Below, piece after piece: positions 10,970 to 23,005 of a DNA stretch of 64,000 nucleotides. The stretch comes from Arctopsyche grandis (Eukaryota > Arthropoda > Insecta > Trichoptera > Hydropsychidae), in NCBI RefSeq assembly GCF_051622035.1, contig NC_135361.1, positions 5,089,001 through 5,153,000 on the forward strand, given 5' to 3'. A model generated the notes under the pieces. That model was not told where the DNA came from, did not search any database, and worked only from the letters and a program-made list of their open reading frames with translations. A program made the translations under genes and the position numbers. Position 1 is the first letter of the stretch, and every line of letters starts with the position of its first letter.

Positions 10970-11504
10970 GCCCCAATTTTTACGTTTTTCGTAATAACTA
11001 TGTGGTTTTTAAAGCAATACATACACCCTATTATTTTAATAGATTTTGTATGATTTAGAAAAGGGGAACATCGTAAAAAATACATGTATACATTTCTACG
11101 TTCCAAAGTATGATTTAAAGGCGCTAGCGATAAGTCATGTTTATGACTGTTAGCTTGCATATTCTTATTGATCGATGAATCAATGCGAGAGAAAGAGACA
11201 GCTATATTTTCGTAAGCTATTGTTTTCGTAGCTTTTGGAGCGTGGCTGTTGAGTCATGCAGTCGCCTGTTGGCCTTACCTACATATGTGCGTTTGCGTGT
11301 TGATGCTTGTCGTTATGTTTTAATAAAAAAATAGTCAAAAACATGCTATAGGACTAAAACTTTTTTACATTGATGTATAAAATGATTAATAAGATATATA
11401 TTGCACTCATTTGTATTGAGAAAAGCCGTATTTTGATTAAAAAATACTAGGGTCTTATTCGACCCCGGTTAGGGATACTCGTTCGATCTCGACGCAAAGG
11501 TTAA
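10970..11504 (-). mobile_element. piggyBac-like MITE, one end truncated
   Basis: Reverse complement of the element at 24305-24913. One end is TTAA followed by CCTTTGCGTCGAGATCGAAC on the minus strand (TTAA at 11501-11504). The other end stops inside the element at the join with the RTE remnant. TTAA at the end and CCTTTG termini suggest piggyBac. Confidence 0.65.
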
Positions 11505-12284
11505 AAACGATCGGATAAAAACCCAAACTTTGTCACACGACCAAATCGTTTGAAAGCTAAGAATAGGTGTGTAAAAACAACATTTATTCGTCCAAATGCA
11601 CTTCATCCTAATTTAATCATACGTCTCTTTATCTCTTCTATATTAGTGTGAGCTTTCACATCTGGGGTCATTTCCACCATCGCGTTCTACTAACTTTTGA
11701 TTATTCGATTTAATCCGTACATAAACATACACAAAAGGAATATTGTAGCTGGAATTGTGTAATTCATAATTAGAACACAGTTGGAGAAGGCCGGTGCGAT
11801 GAATATTTAATCAGACAATTGCGCGCGCAAAGTTGTCCATGTGCGGCATCCTCACGGTTGTTCATTGTCGGACAGGCAGTTGTACCCATAAACAGAACGT
11901 GAGGATCCCGCACAAAGTGGTGTTGGACCCATAAAGCCCTCGTAATCTAGAACTGGGGACTGGTGAAACGACAACCCTCTCTCTCTGACCCCCCCCCCAC
12001 TTCCCCGATCCACCCTTTGAGCCTCGTTTATCCCGATTTTATTCCAGGCCCAAATGAGAAAATCCTTTAATAAGGCGAGCGAGACCTGCCGTCGTCAATA
12101 ATCGTCATTGACGTCACACTCATTCAATTAACAACGCCGAATTGTTTATTGCTAGAATCTCAGAAATTGCCCGTTGACTATCAACGCATAAAATAAATAA
12201 AATAGTAATCGTTAAAAGCTTTGACGACTTACTTATGTAGCTTCGAATGTTGTGATGAAACTTTTGTTGTTCGGAAATTATCAA
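11505..12284. other. unique block, partly GC-rich
   Basis: No repeat family and no convincing frame. 11780-12110 is clearly more GC-rich, includes an 8-base GCGCGCAA-type palindrome and a C-rich run, and could be conserved non-coding DNA. I cannot test conservation. Confidence 0.3.
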
Positions 12285-12659
12285 TCTATATAGGTTTATA
12301 TAAAACTGAATGTCTGTTTGTGTCGTATAAGCTCCTAAACCACTCAACCGATTACAATGGAACTTTCAGGATTTGTTGTATGCATGTCCGGGAAGCTTAC
12401 TCGCCCAAAAACGGGAAAAATGGGAATAGGTGGCATTTCAACGCAATAATTGCATCGCGACCTGCGTTGTTAGGATAAAATAAACATAATTTCCAAAATA
12501 ATTTCAAATGTGTTCGGTGCCTATATTTTTCCGAGAAATGAGAAAGGGAGCGAGAACGGGAACGGGAACAGGAACGAGAACGGTAATGGGAACGCAAAGG
12601 GAACGGGAATTGCATGCGTTATTTATTGTGGCATTGAAACGCATGCCGGGTTCAGCTAG
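12285..12659 (+). mobile_element. Helitron-like non-autonomous element
   Basis: Starts TCTATA after an A and ends GCCGGGTTCAGCTAG before a T, the A|TC...CTAG|T insertion pattern of Helitrons, with no target duplication. Near the 3' end GCATGCGTT pairs with AACGCATGC. The body holds CCTAAACCACTCAACCGATT and a degenerate GGGAAC hexamer array (12541-12610). No Rep/helicase gene. Related: 31446-31994 (-), 51102-51675, 62059-62331. Confidence 0.75.
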
Positions 12660-12812
12660 TATGAAATATATTTAAATTTATATATACATTTTAACATAAA
12701 GTTTTTAAAATATTAATGTAATTGAATAATATATACATATGTACTACTGTTGTACCCGATGAAATATCGGATGGGGTAGAAAAGGCGAATATTTATTTCT
12801 GACATATTGATA

Positions 12813-12994
12813 ACACTGTTCGACACGAAAAATGGTTCAGAGACGAGATAAGACTTTCCTTATAAAATTTAAAATTCAGCACACTTCCAATTAATCCTTT
12901 TAAACAAAAACAAAAAATAGTGTGTTAATACTAAAAAGGAAAAGTCATATCTCGTCTCTGAACCAAAAAAAAGTCGTCATTTGTCGAACAGTGT
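12813..12994. mobile_element. short MITE with ACACTGTTCG ends
   Basis: 182 bp with inverted ends ACACTGTTCGACACG / TGTCGAACAGTGT, followed inward by GGTTCAGAGACGAGATA and its complement. It is the short form of the longer elements at 35225-36163 and 44563-45703. Confidence 0.75.
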
Positions 12995-13010
12995 AATAGA
13001 ATAAACATAT

Positions 13011-14065
13011 GTACTGTTATGTACCTCGCTTATCAATGAAGGTTCCACAATAATCGAATTCACTTTTTAACATTCATATACGTAAGTAACAAGTCCATTA
13101 AAATTCCTGTAAAGGGATAGTCAGATAAGATAGGAGTGCCGGAGTTTTCCCGACCCAACAAATAAAGAAATCATTTATATAGATCGTGATTTGATTACAA
13201 TAGTCAGCCAGTTACCATCCGACTCAACCTGTAAAAGGATAGTCACATAAGATAGGAATGCCGGACTTTGCCCAACCCAAGAGATAAATAAAGCATTTAT
13301 ATATGTAGATCACAATTCGATCACATCAATCAGTCATCACCATTGAGACTCCGAGAGTGGTAGTCAATAATATCGACCCCGCAAGTGATGGTCAACACAG
13401 CAGCAGAACAAAATGAACCAAAGTTAATTAGTGAAACAAAGTTCTACAAACCTCATTATAAATTCATCATCGTTTCATAATTAAATCTGCAGTTTTCGAA
13501 TATATAGCCAGCAGTTTGGCTTAATGGTCGCGTATATATTTAGCACCACTGAGGTCAAAGGTTCGAGTCCTCGCCAAATCTGCTGGTTAGATTTGGGGGT
13601 TTTGTGACTCCAAATCGATCGTTTCTCTATCAGAGTTTGCCAATTATATCTGATCATTGCTGAAACGGTTCCTGAAATTTGGTATTAGATCTATTCCTGT
13701 TGTCACAAAAATCTGCCTGTGTATAATTTGTAATAATTATGCACAGTAGTCTAATCTAGTAATCATAGATGTCTCTATGATTATTATTTCTGATTAATTG
13801 TTATATACTATATATTCTGATTGTATGTATATGTATTACTGTATTTCTGATTGTTTATGTATTCTGTATTTCGTTAACGTACACCCGTCGCATTGGAGAA
13901 ATCTGTAATGACGAGTTTATATTGATTTGTAACAATAAAATAAAATAAAATAAAAATATGTACCAATAACATAAATGTAACGTTTTTATGATAATAAAGA
14001 AATCTTGATTTGTTAACCAAGTAATTTAAAAAATATATTAACTGCGTTTTGGAATGTGACAGTAC
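13011..14065 (+). mobile_element. solo LTR (family L1) split by a SINE
   Basis: The LTR runs 13015-14061, begins TGTTATGTACC and ends TGACA, and is flanked by GTAC on both sides (13011-13014, 14062-14065). A second copy at 58731-59322 lacks the inserted SINE, which shows the SINE came later. A diverged internal repeat with AAGGATAGTCA and GATAGGA words occurs twice. No gag, pol or primer site is present, so it is a solo LTR left by recombination. Confidence 0.75.
13508..13955 (+). mobile_element. SINE-B nested in the solo LTR
   Basis: Head CCAGCAGTTTGGCTTAATGG, perfect B box GGTTCGAGTCC, shared body (GTGACTCCAAATCGATCG), then a B-specific 3' half and the tail CACCCGTCGCATTGGAG...CTGTAATGACGAG followed by AATAAAATAAAATA. 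Absent from the homologous LTR at 58731. Confidence 0.85.
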
Positions 14066-15084
14066 TTACATACATAAAGATATCTAATTACATATGTACA
14101 TTTCATTTATAAAAAAGCCATAGATTATCATTAATTTGATAGACTCGTCCGTAAAGCGAGGTATTATCGTACAATAAATTTTTAATTACATAGAACGAGA
14201 CAGATACACGTATGTCAAGACTCAAAACTAATGCATTTCTTGTAATGTTGCTCTGCGTCGTGTGGTAACGTTTGAATTAATCCCTTTTCTATCCATTTGT
14301 TCTCCGAGGTCTTGAGTAATCTATGTAGAAGATTGAAAACCGCAAACCGTTATTGGAATAGTTGGAATTGAAGCAAGCAACGTCTTCGGTTCCGAATTTG
14401 ATCACAGACCTAAATTCAAACGACTTAAAAACACGCACTTTATTTAGATTTATATTTCGGTGTTAATTCGAATTACTAAATCTATTCATTTCGAGTCTGG
14501 CCGCTAATTCAGCACCAAGACGTAGCCATAGTCAAAAATGAATTATTTACACCGGTGTAAAATAATACGAAATATATACAGCACGGACGTATGAAATATT
14601 AAAATATTACGTGCGATAATTGAACCGGCTTTGTATCATATTTATGGGAAAAACGGCTTCGCATAACCGATCCATAAATAAAGGAACAAGTGTAAAAATT
14701 ACGAACAAACACCGGCGTTGAATATTAAAACAACCGGAGGCCTTCTCGTTATACTTAAGCCGAGATTTATTTATTTAAAATGTACGGTTATATAGTGCGT
14801 GTATTCTGCTCTCTGATTTTTCAATGAAAAAGTTTTCATATGAAAATTCAATTAAGTTAAAATATTCATCAACAGTGAATTTGAAAAAATTCAAATGAAT
14901 AATTTTAATTAAATTTAAAACAAAAGTTTTCGCTGTCTGTGTTGCTTTTCACATCCAGGATATATTTTTAGATATAATTATATTAAAGGTACACCCATTT
15001 TAATCCATTAGATCACGTCTTTAGAGAGTAAAGATGATAAAAGAGATAAACAGTATCGTGCACATATATGCTTTCAAACACAGT
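14066..15084. other. no gene recognised
   Basis: AT-rich unique sequence with scattered CG dinucleotides; no frame over 60 residues and no repeat family recognised. Confidence 0.4.
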
Positions 15085-15600
15085 GGTCACGTGTTCGAGC
15101 ACCACTGGTTGCTGCTGGCCAGACCTTGATTTGTGGCTCCAGGTTAATCGTTTCCCATTAGAGTTAGCCAATTTATCTGATTTTTATTGAAACGGTCTGC
15201 AAATTGATGAAAATTGCAAGTTTCATGCAAATTGATCTGATTTTCATTGATTTTCATTGAAAAGGTCCAACAAATTGACAACCTTTAAACATTTCTCGCA
15301 ATTTTCGAGATTTGGACATCTCGAATTTTGCTGATTTGTATAAAAATGCTGCACATTTGTCCATAAATGTATCGCAAATTTTGAATTTCTAAGCGTCTCG
15401 AAATTTGGCGATTTATATTAAAAATATGCTCCGAAAATGTAATTTTATCAAAAATTTGTTACAATATATCTATAGATATCTCTAACAATTGTAAATCGAT
15501 GTTTGAAATTATCCAGGAAAGCGCATTGGGGTTTACCAGATAGACTATCCTGGTATACATATATATGTACATACATATGTATGTACATATTTATATAAAA
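15085..15600 (+). mobile_element. SINE-C
   Basis: tRNA-like head (ACAGTGGTCACGTGTTCGAG), the shared GTGGCTCCAGGTTAATCG and TTGAAACGGTC blocks, a long AT-rich body with short internal duplications, and the tail CCAGGAAAGCGCATTGGGG...CTATCCTGG with paired ends. Confidence 0.75.
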
Positions 15601-16812
15601 AAAAATGATTCGAAATTTGATTTATTTTCTTTGGTCAAAAATATGAGATTTTTTTTCCTAATTTGCTTTGATTGAACATGAAAACCAAAATGAAACTTAA
15701 TAAAGCCAAAATATGGAATTATGCTCTCCAAGGACGAAATATTTGCAACATTTTCTAATCGCATTTAATATTTAAATGAATTTATTTTTTAACATTAAGG
15801 CCTTTAATTTAAATGATGCTCAGTTGGTGTAAGCATTTTCAATTACTTTTCTTTTATATACGATAAAATTCACTTTATATTACGTAATAAAGAAGTTTTT
15901 TCATAAGGTAAATAGAGTAAATATAATAATAATATTATATATATGTAGATGAAGATTGAAGCTAAACAGTAATTGTCAAAAAAAAAAAAAACCACAAAAT
16001 TGCCCAATTTTAGATACAACATAATACGAAAAAAAATCCATCCCTATATAAGTCTTTAAATGAAAATTGTTTCTGCGCCGCGGGCGACAAAGCTTTTGTT
16101 TCGTCCCAAATTTTAATAATTCCAAGGCAATAGTAAACACGCCGAAATGTAAAATATAAACCGCGACTTTGAGGCTGAATTTCTCCGTTGAAAATATGCG
16201 AATATGAAAATGAGAGTTTGAGGAAAAGTGGGGGACGGGTGTGAGTGGGATAAAATGTCGAAAAAAATATACACTCATATACTTGTTAAACTCTCGTTAA
16301 AAATTCATGAACGCATTTCATACACACAACATCGAAACACCATTGAATATTTCCGTTTTGCAAAAATTCACCAGTTTCAAATTGGATCCGAATGGTGATT
16401 AATTCGAATCTAAGTTTGGTACGAATTCGATAGGATCGATCCGGCCGGCTCTCACCTTTGCCGTTTGAGAAGTTTTCCACGAGTTTTCCAGGAAAGCGGC
16501 TTATTGTGACAGAGTAAAATCCTTCTAGGCCTTCAGCCCACCGACAAGGGATTAAATTTTATCCCGCAATTTATTCATAAACCGGCAAATAAGAACACTC
16601 GCGCCGTTTGAAATTAAGTGGCGAACGAAACAAAAGCACATTCCTATAAGATGTACAAATGTATTTATGCACGTCAGGTGACCCAATCCCTGTCACATTT
16701 TCTTTCAAATTCAAATAAAAGCTATTTTTTTCAATTTTTATTGATTTTGATGTGATTTTTAAAGCTTTCCTAAGTTCACTAAATATATATTTATAATATG
16801 AGTGTTTAAGGC
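15601..16812. other. no gene recognised
   Basis: Minus-strand frames at 15976-16278, 16286-16480 and 16571-16894 show no domain and low-complexity composition. The last one crosses into a transposon end, so I treat all three as chance. Confidence 0.35.
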
Positions 16813-17454
16813 TAGGTGTTCCGAAAAACCACCCGAAAGAAAAAGCCGGTTTTCGGTTTTTATACAAATAAAAAGCTGATTTACCGGCTTTCACCGGTTT
16901 CAGAAAATTAAGATGTTTTCTATGTTTTAAATTGTTATATCGAAAAAAAAATTGTAAATATATTGTATTATTATTATATTACAAATATTACAAACAATAC
17001 AATTTGTATTTATTTATTTATTTTTATTCTAAACAGACCATAATATATTTTACATATTATATATTACAGCCGTAAAATGGCAGATTTTGAAAACGCACAA
17101 ATAATCAAATGATTTAAATAAGCTACAAATTATGGAAAACCCAATTTGCCGAAATTCTGAAGGTCTTGTGTAGGTTACTGAAACTACTTTCAATAATATT
17201 TTATTGGTTTACGAACTGGTCTTCATCCATTACTAAATCTCAAAGCCACCGCTAAGTGCTATACATTTTTATTTGATGTTCAAAGAAATATACGCCTATT
17301 CCCTAAGAAAGTTTGTATATACACATTTTTTTTTATTAATTCATAATAATAGTTTTGAGTAAAAAAACATGGATTAAAGAAAATATTAAAATGCTGGTTG
17401 ATCGAGTAAAACAGCTGGTTTTCGGTTTCGGTTTAGGGAGGCTTGGAAGCCCTA
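16813..17454. mobile_element. hAT-like non-autonomous element, copy 1
   Basis: 642 bp with ends TAGGTGTTCC (left) and TAGGGCTTCC (right, read inward). It is flanked by GTTTAAGGC on both sides (16804-16812 and 17455-17463), giving an 8-9 base duplication. Subterminal AAGCCGGTTTTCGG motifs occur near both ends. TAGGG ends with an 8-base duplication fit hAT. A longer, diverged copy is at 40640-41535. Confidence 0.75.
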
Positions 17455-17899
17455 GTTTAAGGCATACCTAATAGAAAAAAAGGTCAAAATCATACATATT
17501 TTTAACTTATTATGATAGCTTTAACTTATGAGCTTCATTTAACCTTAAAAAACAAACTATGTACATATATACAAATTGTATATTACAAATTGAAAGGCAC
17601 GCTTCCTCAAAGTAACCAAAGGCACAGGCACACTAATTGCTAATTCGTACGATATTATTATTTCGACAAGTTTCTCCTGTAATTATTCAAATATGTGAAT
17701 CACTGTCAAACTCATGTCAATACAAGGATAAAGTATCACCGAAAACACTTCAGGGCGGTGAGTTTTGGCCTGGATTGTCATAGCATAGATCAGGCCGGCT
17801 GGCGATTTTTATACATGTGCAAAATTATACACTATTCGTGTGTCTGACCTTAGGACTCCGTGGGCTATACGTCACTTTTTCTTTCAAATGCAAATACAA

Positions 17900-18230
17900 T
17901 TTAAGTTAATTTATACTAGTTTTTTATTAGATTCACTTAGCCAATTGGTTTGACAAAATTTTTACATTCTTTCGATTGCTTTAAAACTTTGCCATTTTGC
18001 AAGGTTTGGCTAAAGATATAGATTTCAATTACTTTCGCTACTTCTATGATGTAATATAATCGTAATAAACAATTTTAAGAATCCAAAATTTGGAGACTGT
18101 GACGGCTAACCCTTTGCCTCTAGCCTGTAGACTTATATGTTTAAATTTCCACCCCCCACTCGTTTTGTCAGTTTTAATGGTTTAAACGCCTATAAATTTA
18201 TTTTTTTCACATTATATCTTATAATTGATA
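17900..18230 (+). repeat. dispersed repeat R3
   Basis: Blocks such as AGATTTCAATTACTTTCGCT and CCACTCGTTTTGTCAG recur at 61600-61870 (+) and 55890-56090 (-). Its right part joins TTTAAACGCCTATAA, shared with R1, so R1 and R3 may be parts of one family. Confidence 0.6.
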
Positions 18231-18269
18231 TTGAAGCGCAATTTAAAATATTATTTAAAATAAAAGTTG

Positions 18270-18360
18270 TTAGAAAAGCTTCATTTTTACATACCTCGTA
18301 TACAGTTCACATGGTTTTTTGGAGCTTCATATCTAATATTGCTATTAGTAATATTATATA
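18270..18360 (+). repeat. R1 fragment
   Basis: Contains TTTTACATACCTCGTATACAG and TTCACATGG from the R1 start. Confidence 0.5.
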
Positions 18361-19500
18361 ATAAAAGTACATAGTCGGAGTTTGAAGCAACAAAATTTCT
18401 CAAAAAATGTTCTGATTTGAAAATGGTGCAATATTCATATTCGTATTCAACTATTTTGGGATCGTCGAAGTTCATTTTATTATTTATAGTACAATTGTAA
18501 CGAATGTGACGTACAAAGAGTTGTGCAAAAATATAATGACAATTGTGTCTTTTATTGACAGACATACGAGCACTCCTATTATTTTTCATTAAAAAATCAA
18601 AATAAAATACTTAAAATTAAATCCAATATTATGATAGCTAGACATTTTCTTCAAACGTTTCCATAAAGAGATTGCTAGATAATTTTCCGAATTAAGAACA
18701 GTCGACAATCTCCTTCGAAATTCGCCCCAAAGTCACTGGGGCCGAGACCGTTGGCTTGTTCAGGTGCGGAAAATTTTCCGCGATACATTTTCGCGAATTC
18801 GAAACGCGACACGCACACTTCCGGAAACGATTCCAGCAACGTTCGATCCAATTTATGACTGTTTTCAACGCGTATTTCGATCGTATCGTGACCGTACACT
18901 AGAAAGCATCAACGTGGAAAAATGTATGCATCGATCAAATCGAAATAGACCGGCGTTTCCCGGATGCGACGTACATATTTCGCCGAATTTCCAAATGGCC
19001 TATTTAAAATTTAAAATTTAGCAACTGGAATATTACATGTATTTGTATTTTTATCTCCGGGTGTTACGTAACGCGTATTACGAAGTGGGTTTAATTTTAA
19101 TATAAATTGGGCGAGTTAGCCCTCGTGCAGGACTACCCTCTGAAGGGGATGAAAATAAACGCGTTCTGCTTTACCGACACGGATGTTTTCGTATTTCGGG
19201 CCGAATTCTGGAGATGTCGTTGAATTCGAATGCGGAATATTTGGGGCGTGTAATATTGCTATTCTATATTATATTACATATACATATGTGTGTACATTGC
19301 TGATTAGCCTATTTGCATTTCATTATAATGTATTGATTTTTAAACATATGTATATTTTATTTATTTAAAATGTTTACTAAAGGTTAAAATATTTAAATAA
19401 TAATCAAATTATCATCGACAGATAGATAGATAGATAGATAGACTATTTAATAGTTAGAATAATAGGTATAAGAAAATAGCATACAGGTTTTTGATTACAC
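18361..19500. other. unique block, no recognised gene
   Basis: 18680-19010 has more GC and CG dinucleotides and a plus-strand frame of 85 residues (18764-19021) with no recognised domain, overlapped by a minus frame. A GATA tetranucleotide run sits at 19421-19441. Confidence 0.35.
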
Positions 19501-20520
19501 ATCAAATTTGACTTTAAAATTTAAAATAGTCACCATTTCATGGTTCAATTATTGATTTAGATGAATTATTGTATTAAATAATAAATAATAAATCATTTTA
19601 TCGTTCCTTTTTTTATTTAATTTATTTAAATGCAGTTTATCTAAATTTTATATCAAAAATGTAGACGTAAGCATCGTACAGATTGATCAAATATGTTATT
19701 CACAAATTTGAAACGATTTAATCTACATAATATCATCTATATCCAATCTGTTGTTTAGGTATTGTTTTTACTTTATCTATGTACGTAGTAACAATAGAAG
19801 AAGTTTTGTGATCATGCGAAAATTCAAACTCGAGATTTTGACTGATCACGTTTTATTGACCTAGAAAAAATGCGTGTGTGTGTTTGTCTGTGTATTTTGG
19901 GGCTTTTTTGAACATCGTTAGTCCTATCGAACTGAAACTTAGTATTGGTTACTGAAATTCTTATCGACACAACGTAATTTTTTTACTTTATCTATGTACG
20001 TAGTAACAATAGATGAAGTTTTGTGATCATGCGAAAATTCGAACTCGAGATTTTGACTGATTCGAACTCAGAATCGATTACTGATCACGTTTTCATGGTC
20101 TAGAAAAAAATGTGTGTGTGTGTGTCTGTGTATTTTGGGGATTTTTTGAACACCGTTAGTCCTATCGAACCGAAACTTAGTATCGGTTACTGAAATTCTT
20201 ATCGACATGACGTTAATTTTTTTCAAATTTCTAAGTTGACCGGAAATGGTACCTCCCCTTATAGGTATCCCCTTTTTTTAATTTTTTGAGTTCAATTATC
20301 TCCCAAACCGCTAACTGAATCGGATAAATTTTTTTTTACATGTAATAGAAATAATAATATCTATAACCTTATATTTTTTAAATATTTTACCGGAACCAGA
20401 AGTAGTAGTTTTACTCTAGAGAATCGAGGCTTTTTATGTTTTTCTCAGAAACATTTTGGTTTATTGAACTGAAATTTTATATATAGTTTTATGTTGGGAA
20501 CCCGTGCTATAATAAAATCA
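19501..20520 (+). repeat. dispersed repeat R2, copy a
   Basis: Left part CACCATTTCATGGTTCAATT also occurs at 49270. The core starts TTTACTTTATCTATGTACGT and continues with GTTTTGTGATCATGCGAAAA, ATTTTGGGGA and CCTATCGAAC. The left core (about 250 bp) is present twice in tandem (19762 and 19983). Other copies: 38400-39300, 49271-50245, 53265-54300, 57255-58160 (-), fragment at 33945-34005. Confidence 0.75.
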
Positions 20521-20556
20521 ATGAAACAACATACATACTTTAATATAATGAATGTG

Positions 20557-21005
20557 CCAGCAGCATAGCTCGGTTATTAAGCCTATCGCCTATCACCGAG
20601 AGGCACCGGATTCGATCCCATGAACCTCGATTGAAAATAAATTTCCTCTCGATTGAAGAGTATATCTGTAGTGCTGCTGGTAAGATTTAGATATTTGTTA
20701 CTCCAGGTCAATCGTTTCCTACTAGAGTTTGCGAATTTTTCTGATTTCATTGTTGAAACGGTTCCCGATTATAATTGGCTAAAAACCTTCCTACCTACTA
20801 TGTCACCACTATTTGAGCATGATTAATGTACAATAAAATGTATGTAAAATTAATAGATGTCTCGTTAATTTGCGAGTTTTCAGTGTCTCGTAATTCAGCG
20901 ACTTGTGTAATAAAAAAATGCTGCATTGTTTGTAATTGGCCAGGAAGGCGCATTGGGGTTTACCTGTAAGGCTTTCCTGTTATATATGTAAAAAATAAAT
21001 AAATA
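20557..21005 (+). mobile_element. SINE-A, full length
   Basis: CCAGCAGCATAGCTCGG head, B box GATTCGATCCC (one change from consensus), standard body, tail CCAGGAAGGCGCATTGGGG...AAGGCTTTCCTG and an AATAAATAAATA end. Confidence 0.85.
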
Positions 21006-21009
21006 TATG

Positions 21010-21750
21010 TGGTATTTAACGAAGTGTCCGAAATAAATTTTCCGCATCGACGAGTTTTTTTCTCGCAAACAATGTCATCGAATTTTCCCACCGCGCCCTG
21101 TAATTCAAACGGCGAGATTTAACGAATCACGGTGAAAAACGAGCGCGAAAATTGGCCGAGGGCTAATTTTCGACACGTGTCGCAAAGCCCATCGCCTTCG
21201 AACAAAGGCCACCAAGTCTTGAGGGCCTTCCCGGCGACTTTGGACCCTTTTCTTGTACACCCTCGCGTCGGTTTGCGCCTCTTTGCACACGGCCGTGAGA
21301 ACTTTACGACCGCCATAAATAAAAGTGGCGGTCGGCCAGGGGCGTCCCCGCGGGAGGATCGCGACTCTTATATATCCCATTAATACGCCAGTGCGTCCAA
21401 GATTCCTGCGGCGAAAACGCCCCCGAGATTTTCCTTCCTCCTCGGACAAAACGATTCTAGTTTTACCGCCGGCCTACCATTATTGCCGGATGATGGCGAG
21501 GAGGAGGCGAGCTCGAGTCAAATCTATGAATAATGGATCTTCGACCTCCACCCTCTCCCCCCCCAAACTCTGTCTGCACCCCCTTTTTGTAGGGATTTGC
21601 TGTTTTTCTTTAACGTTCCCGGGAACTTCTTCGGAAACACTTCCGCGCTCGAATATCGATTAATTCGATTTAACCCCTGCCAGTAGGCGCCGTGCCAGCT
21701 TGAAATTATCCATGTGTGTAGTTTGTTGTGTAGTTTTGTAGTGATTGCTA
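21010..21750. other. GC-rich unique block
   Basis: Markedly more GC and CG than the surroundings. Open frames on both strands (21105-21449 minus, 21132-21383 plus, 21325-21663 plus) overlap, as expected when stop codons are rare. None shows a known domain. It could be an exon-poor regulatory island or part of an unannotated gene. Confidence 0.3.
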
Positions 21751-21754
21751 TTTT

Positions 21755-22370
21755 TACTTACCTCTTATTAAGTTCACATGGTTTTCGTGTTAGTGGTCAT
21801 TTTTTATATCTCTTATCTCTTATCCGATCGTTTTCATACTTTGCCATATTGCTCATTTTGGTCATCAATATACGTTAATGTATCGTCTGCCATTACGTTG
21901 GAGATAAAATATCTTATACAATGCGTATCAAATATCCAGAATCTCGGGTACGGTGACGTCTATGACGGTACGGCAAGCTACTATAATCTATCTACAACCT
22001 TTTCGCCTTGATATGACCATTTCAGATTTTAATTTTTTAAACGCCTATAATTCACTCTATATTTAATAAAATTTGCTCTATAGTTTCTCGTTATCTCTAA
22101 TATTTAAATATTTATAGTTTTAAATCTCATATGTATATATAAATTTCAAATTTGACGTCTAGCTTCATGTAATGTAATACACGATATATATTGATTTTTG
22201 GCCAAATATGTCAGATCTGACATTTCACGGCTAAAAGTATATCTCTTCACGGAGTTTTATCTGCGAGATAAGTATTCAATAAGAAGTTATGTTGTATCTA
22301 ATTGTTAATATGACTTACAATAAGCTTACATATATTTAGTTTTTTACAATAAGCTTATTACTACGTCTAC
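21755..22370 (+). repeat. dispersed repeat R1, copy c
   Basis: Start block with GTTCACATGGTTTTCGTG, then CGATCGTTTTCATACTTTGC, TTGGTCATCAATATACGT, TTTAAACGCCTATAATT, and the end block with GTCAGATCTGACATTTCACG and AGATAAGTATTCAATAAG. Confidence 0.8.
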
Positions 22371-22633
22371 ATGTGTACTAGGCCGGAGCGGAAAATTCGA
22401 ATTTGGGATTTTCCATGATGGACCGAGAGGAAAATTTCCATCAATGTACAAAGTACATAAATGCATTTTATTTTATTGTTTTCATTTCATTTATTTATTC
22501 ACTTCGGGTATCTTCATTGTTTAAAACTCCTATTTTTCTATTCCTATGTTTATATTTTTTTATTACTGTTCCATTTTATTATGGTTTAATGGTTCTTGCA
22601 GCCGTATATACATATATAAATAAATGTTGGGTT

Positions 22634-22998
22634 TGGTTCAAACGATCGACAAGCGCCAGACATACTGAACCACAGATTAACTGGATGGCTGCTTTAAACG
22701 TAATTCTCGACTTCACGAATGATAGATTGCACATCAGATGACGAGTAACCTTTCGATGAGCACAGATGCAATTATTAAAATGGTAATTATTAAAATTGAG
22801 TTGGATCTTTCTGGCGAGTTTAATAAGGCAAAATTCGGAACTTAAGTATCAGAAGCACAGAACGTATACAGGGTAGGTACATATGTCGGGACTTCGGGTA
22901 GATTTCGCTTAGTGCAAGTGCGAGCAGTGCGCACGCATAAGTACACGTGTCGTTAATCTGTGGCTCTGTCTGTCTGGCGCTTGTCGATCGTTTTCACC
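22634..22998. mobile_element. foldback element, copy 2
   Basis: Arms with CGACAAGCGCCAGACA at the left and its partner TGTCTGGCGCTTGTCGATCG at the right. The interior holds the shared blocks GATTGCACATCAGATGACG and AATTGAGTTGGATCTTTC. The centre is not symmetric, so it is an internally rearranged copy. A solo LTR begins 12 bases to its right. Confidence 0.7.
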
Positions 22999-23005
22999 GC
23001 ATCGA

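Noticed and set aside
13015..14061. Full-length LTR retrotransposon between the two L1 copies
   Set aside because: The copies are 45 kb apart, each with its own flanking duplication, and the DNA between holds unrelated genes and elements; they are separate solo LTRs.
19421..19441. GATA repeat as a regulatory array
   Set aside because: A simple tetranucleotide microsatellite with no gene nearby.
21105..21663. Overlapping frames of 83-114 residues on both strands
   Set aside because: GC-rich DNA has few stops by chance; no domain, start context or splice pattern supports any of them.
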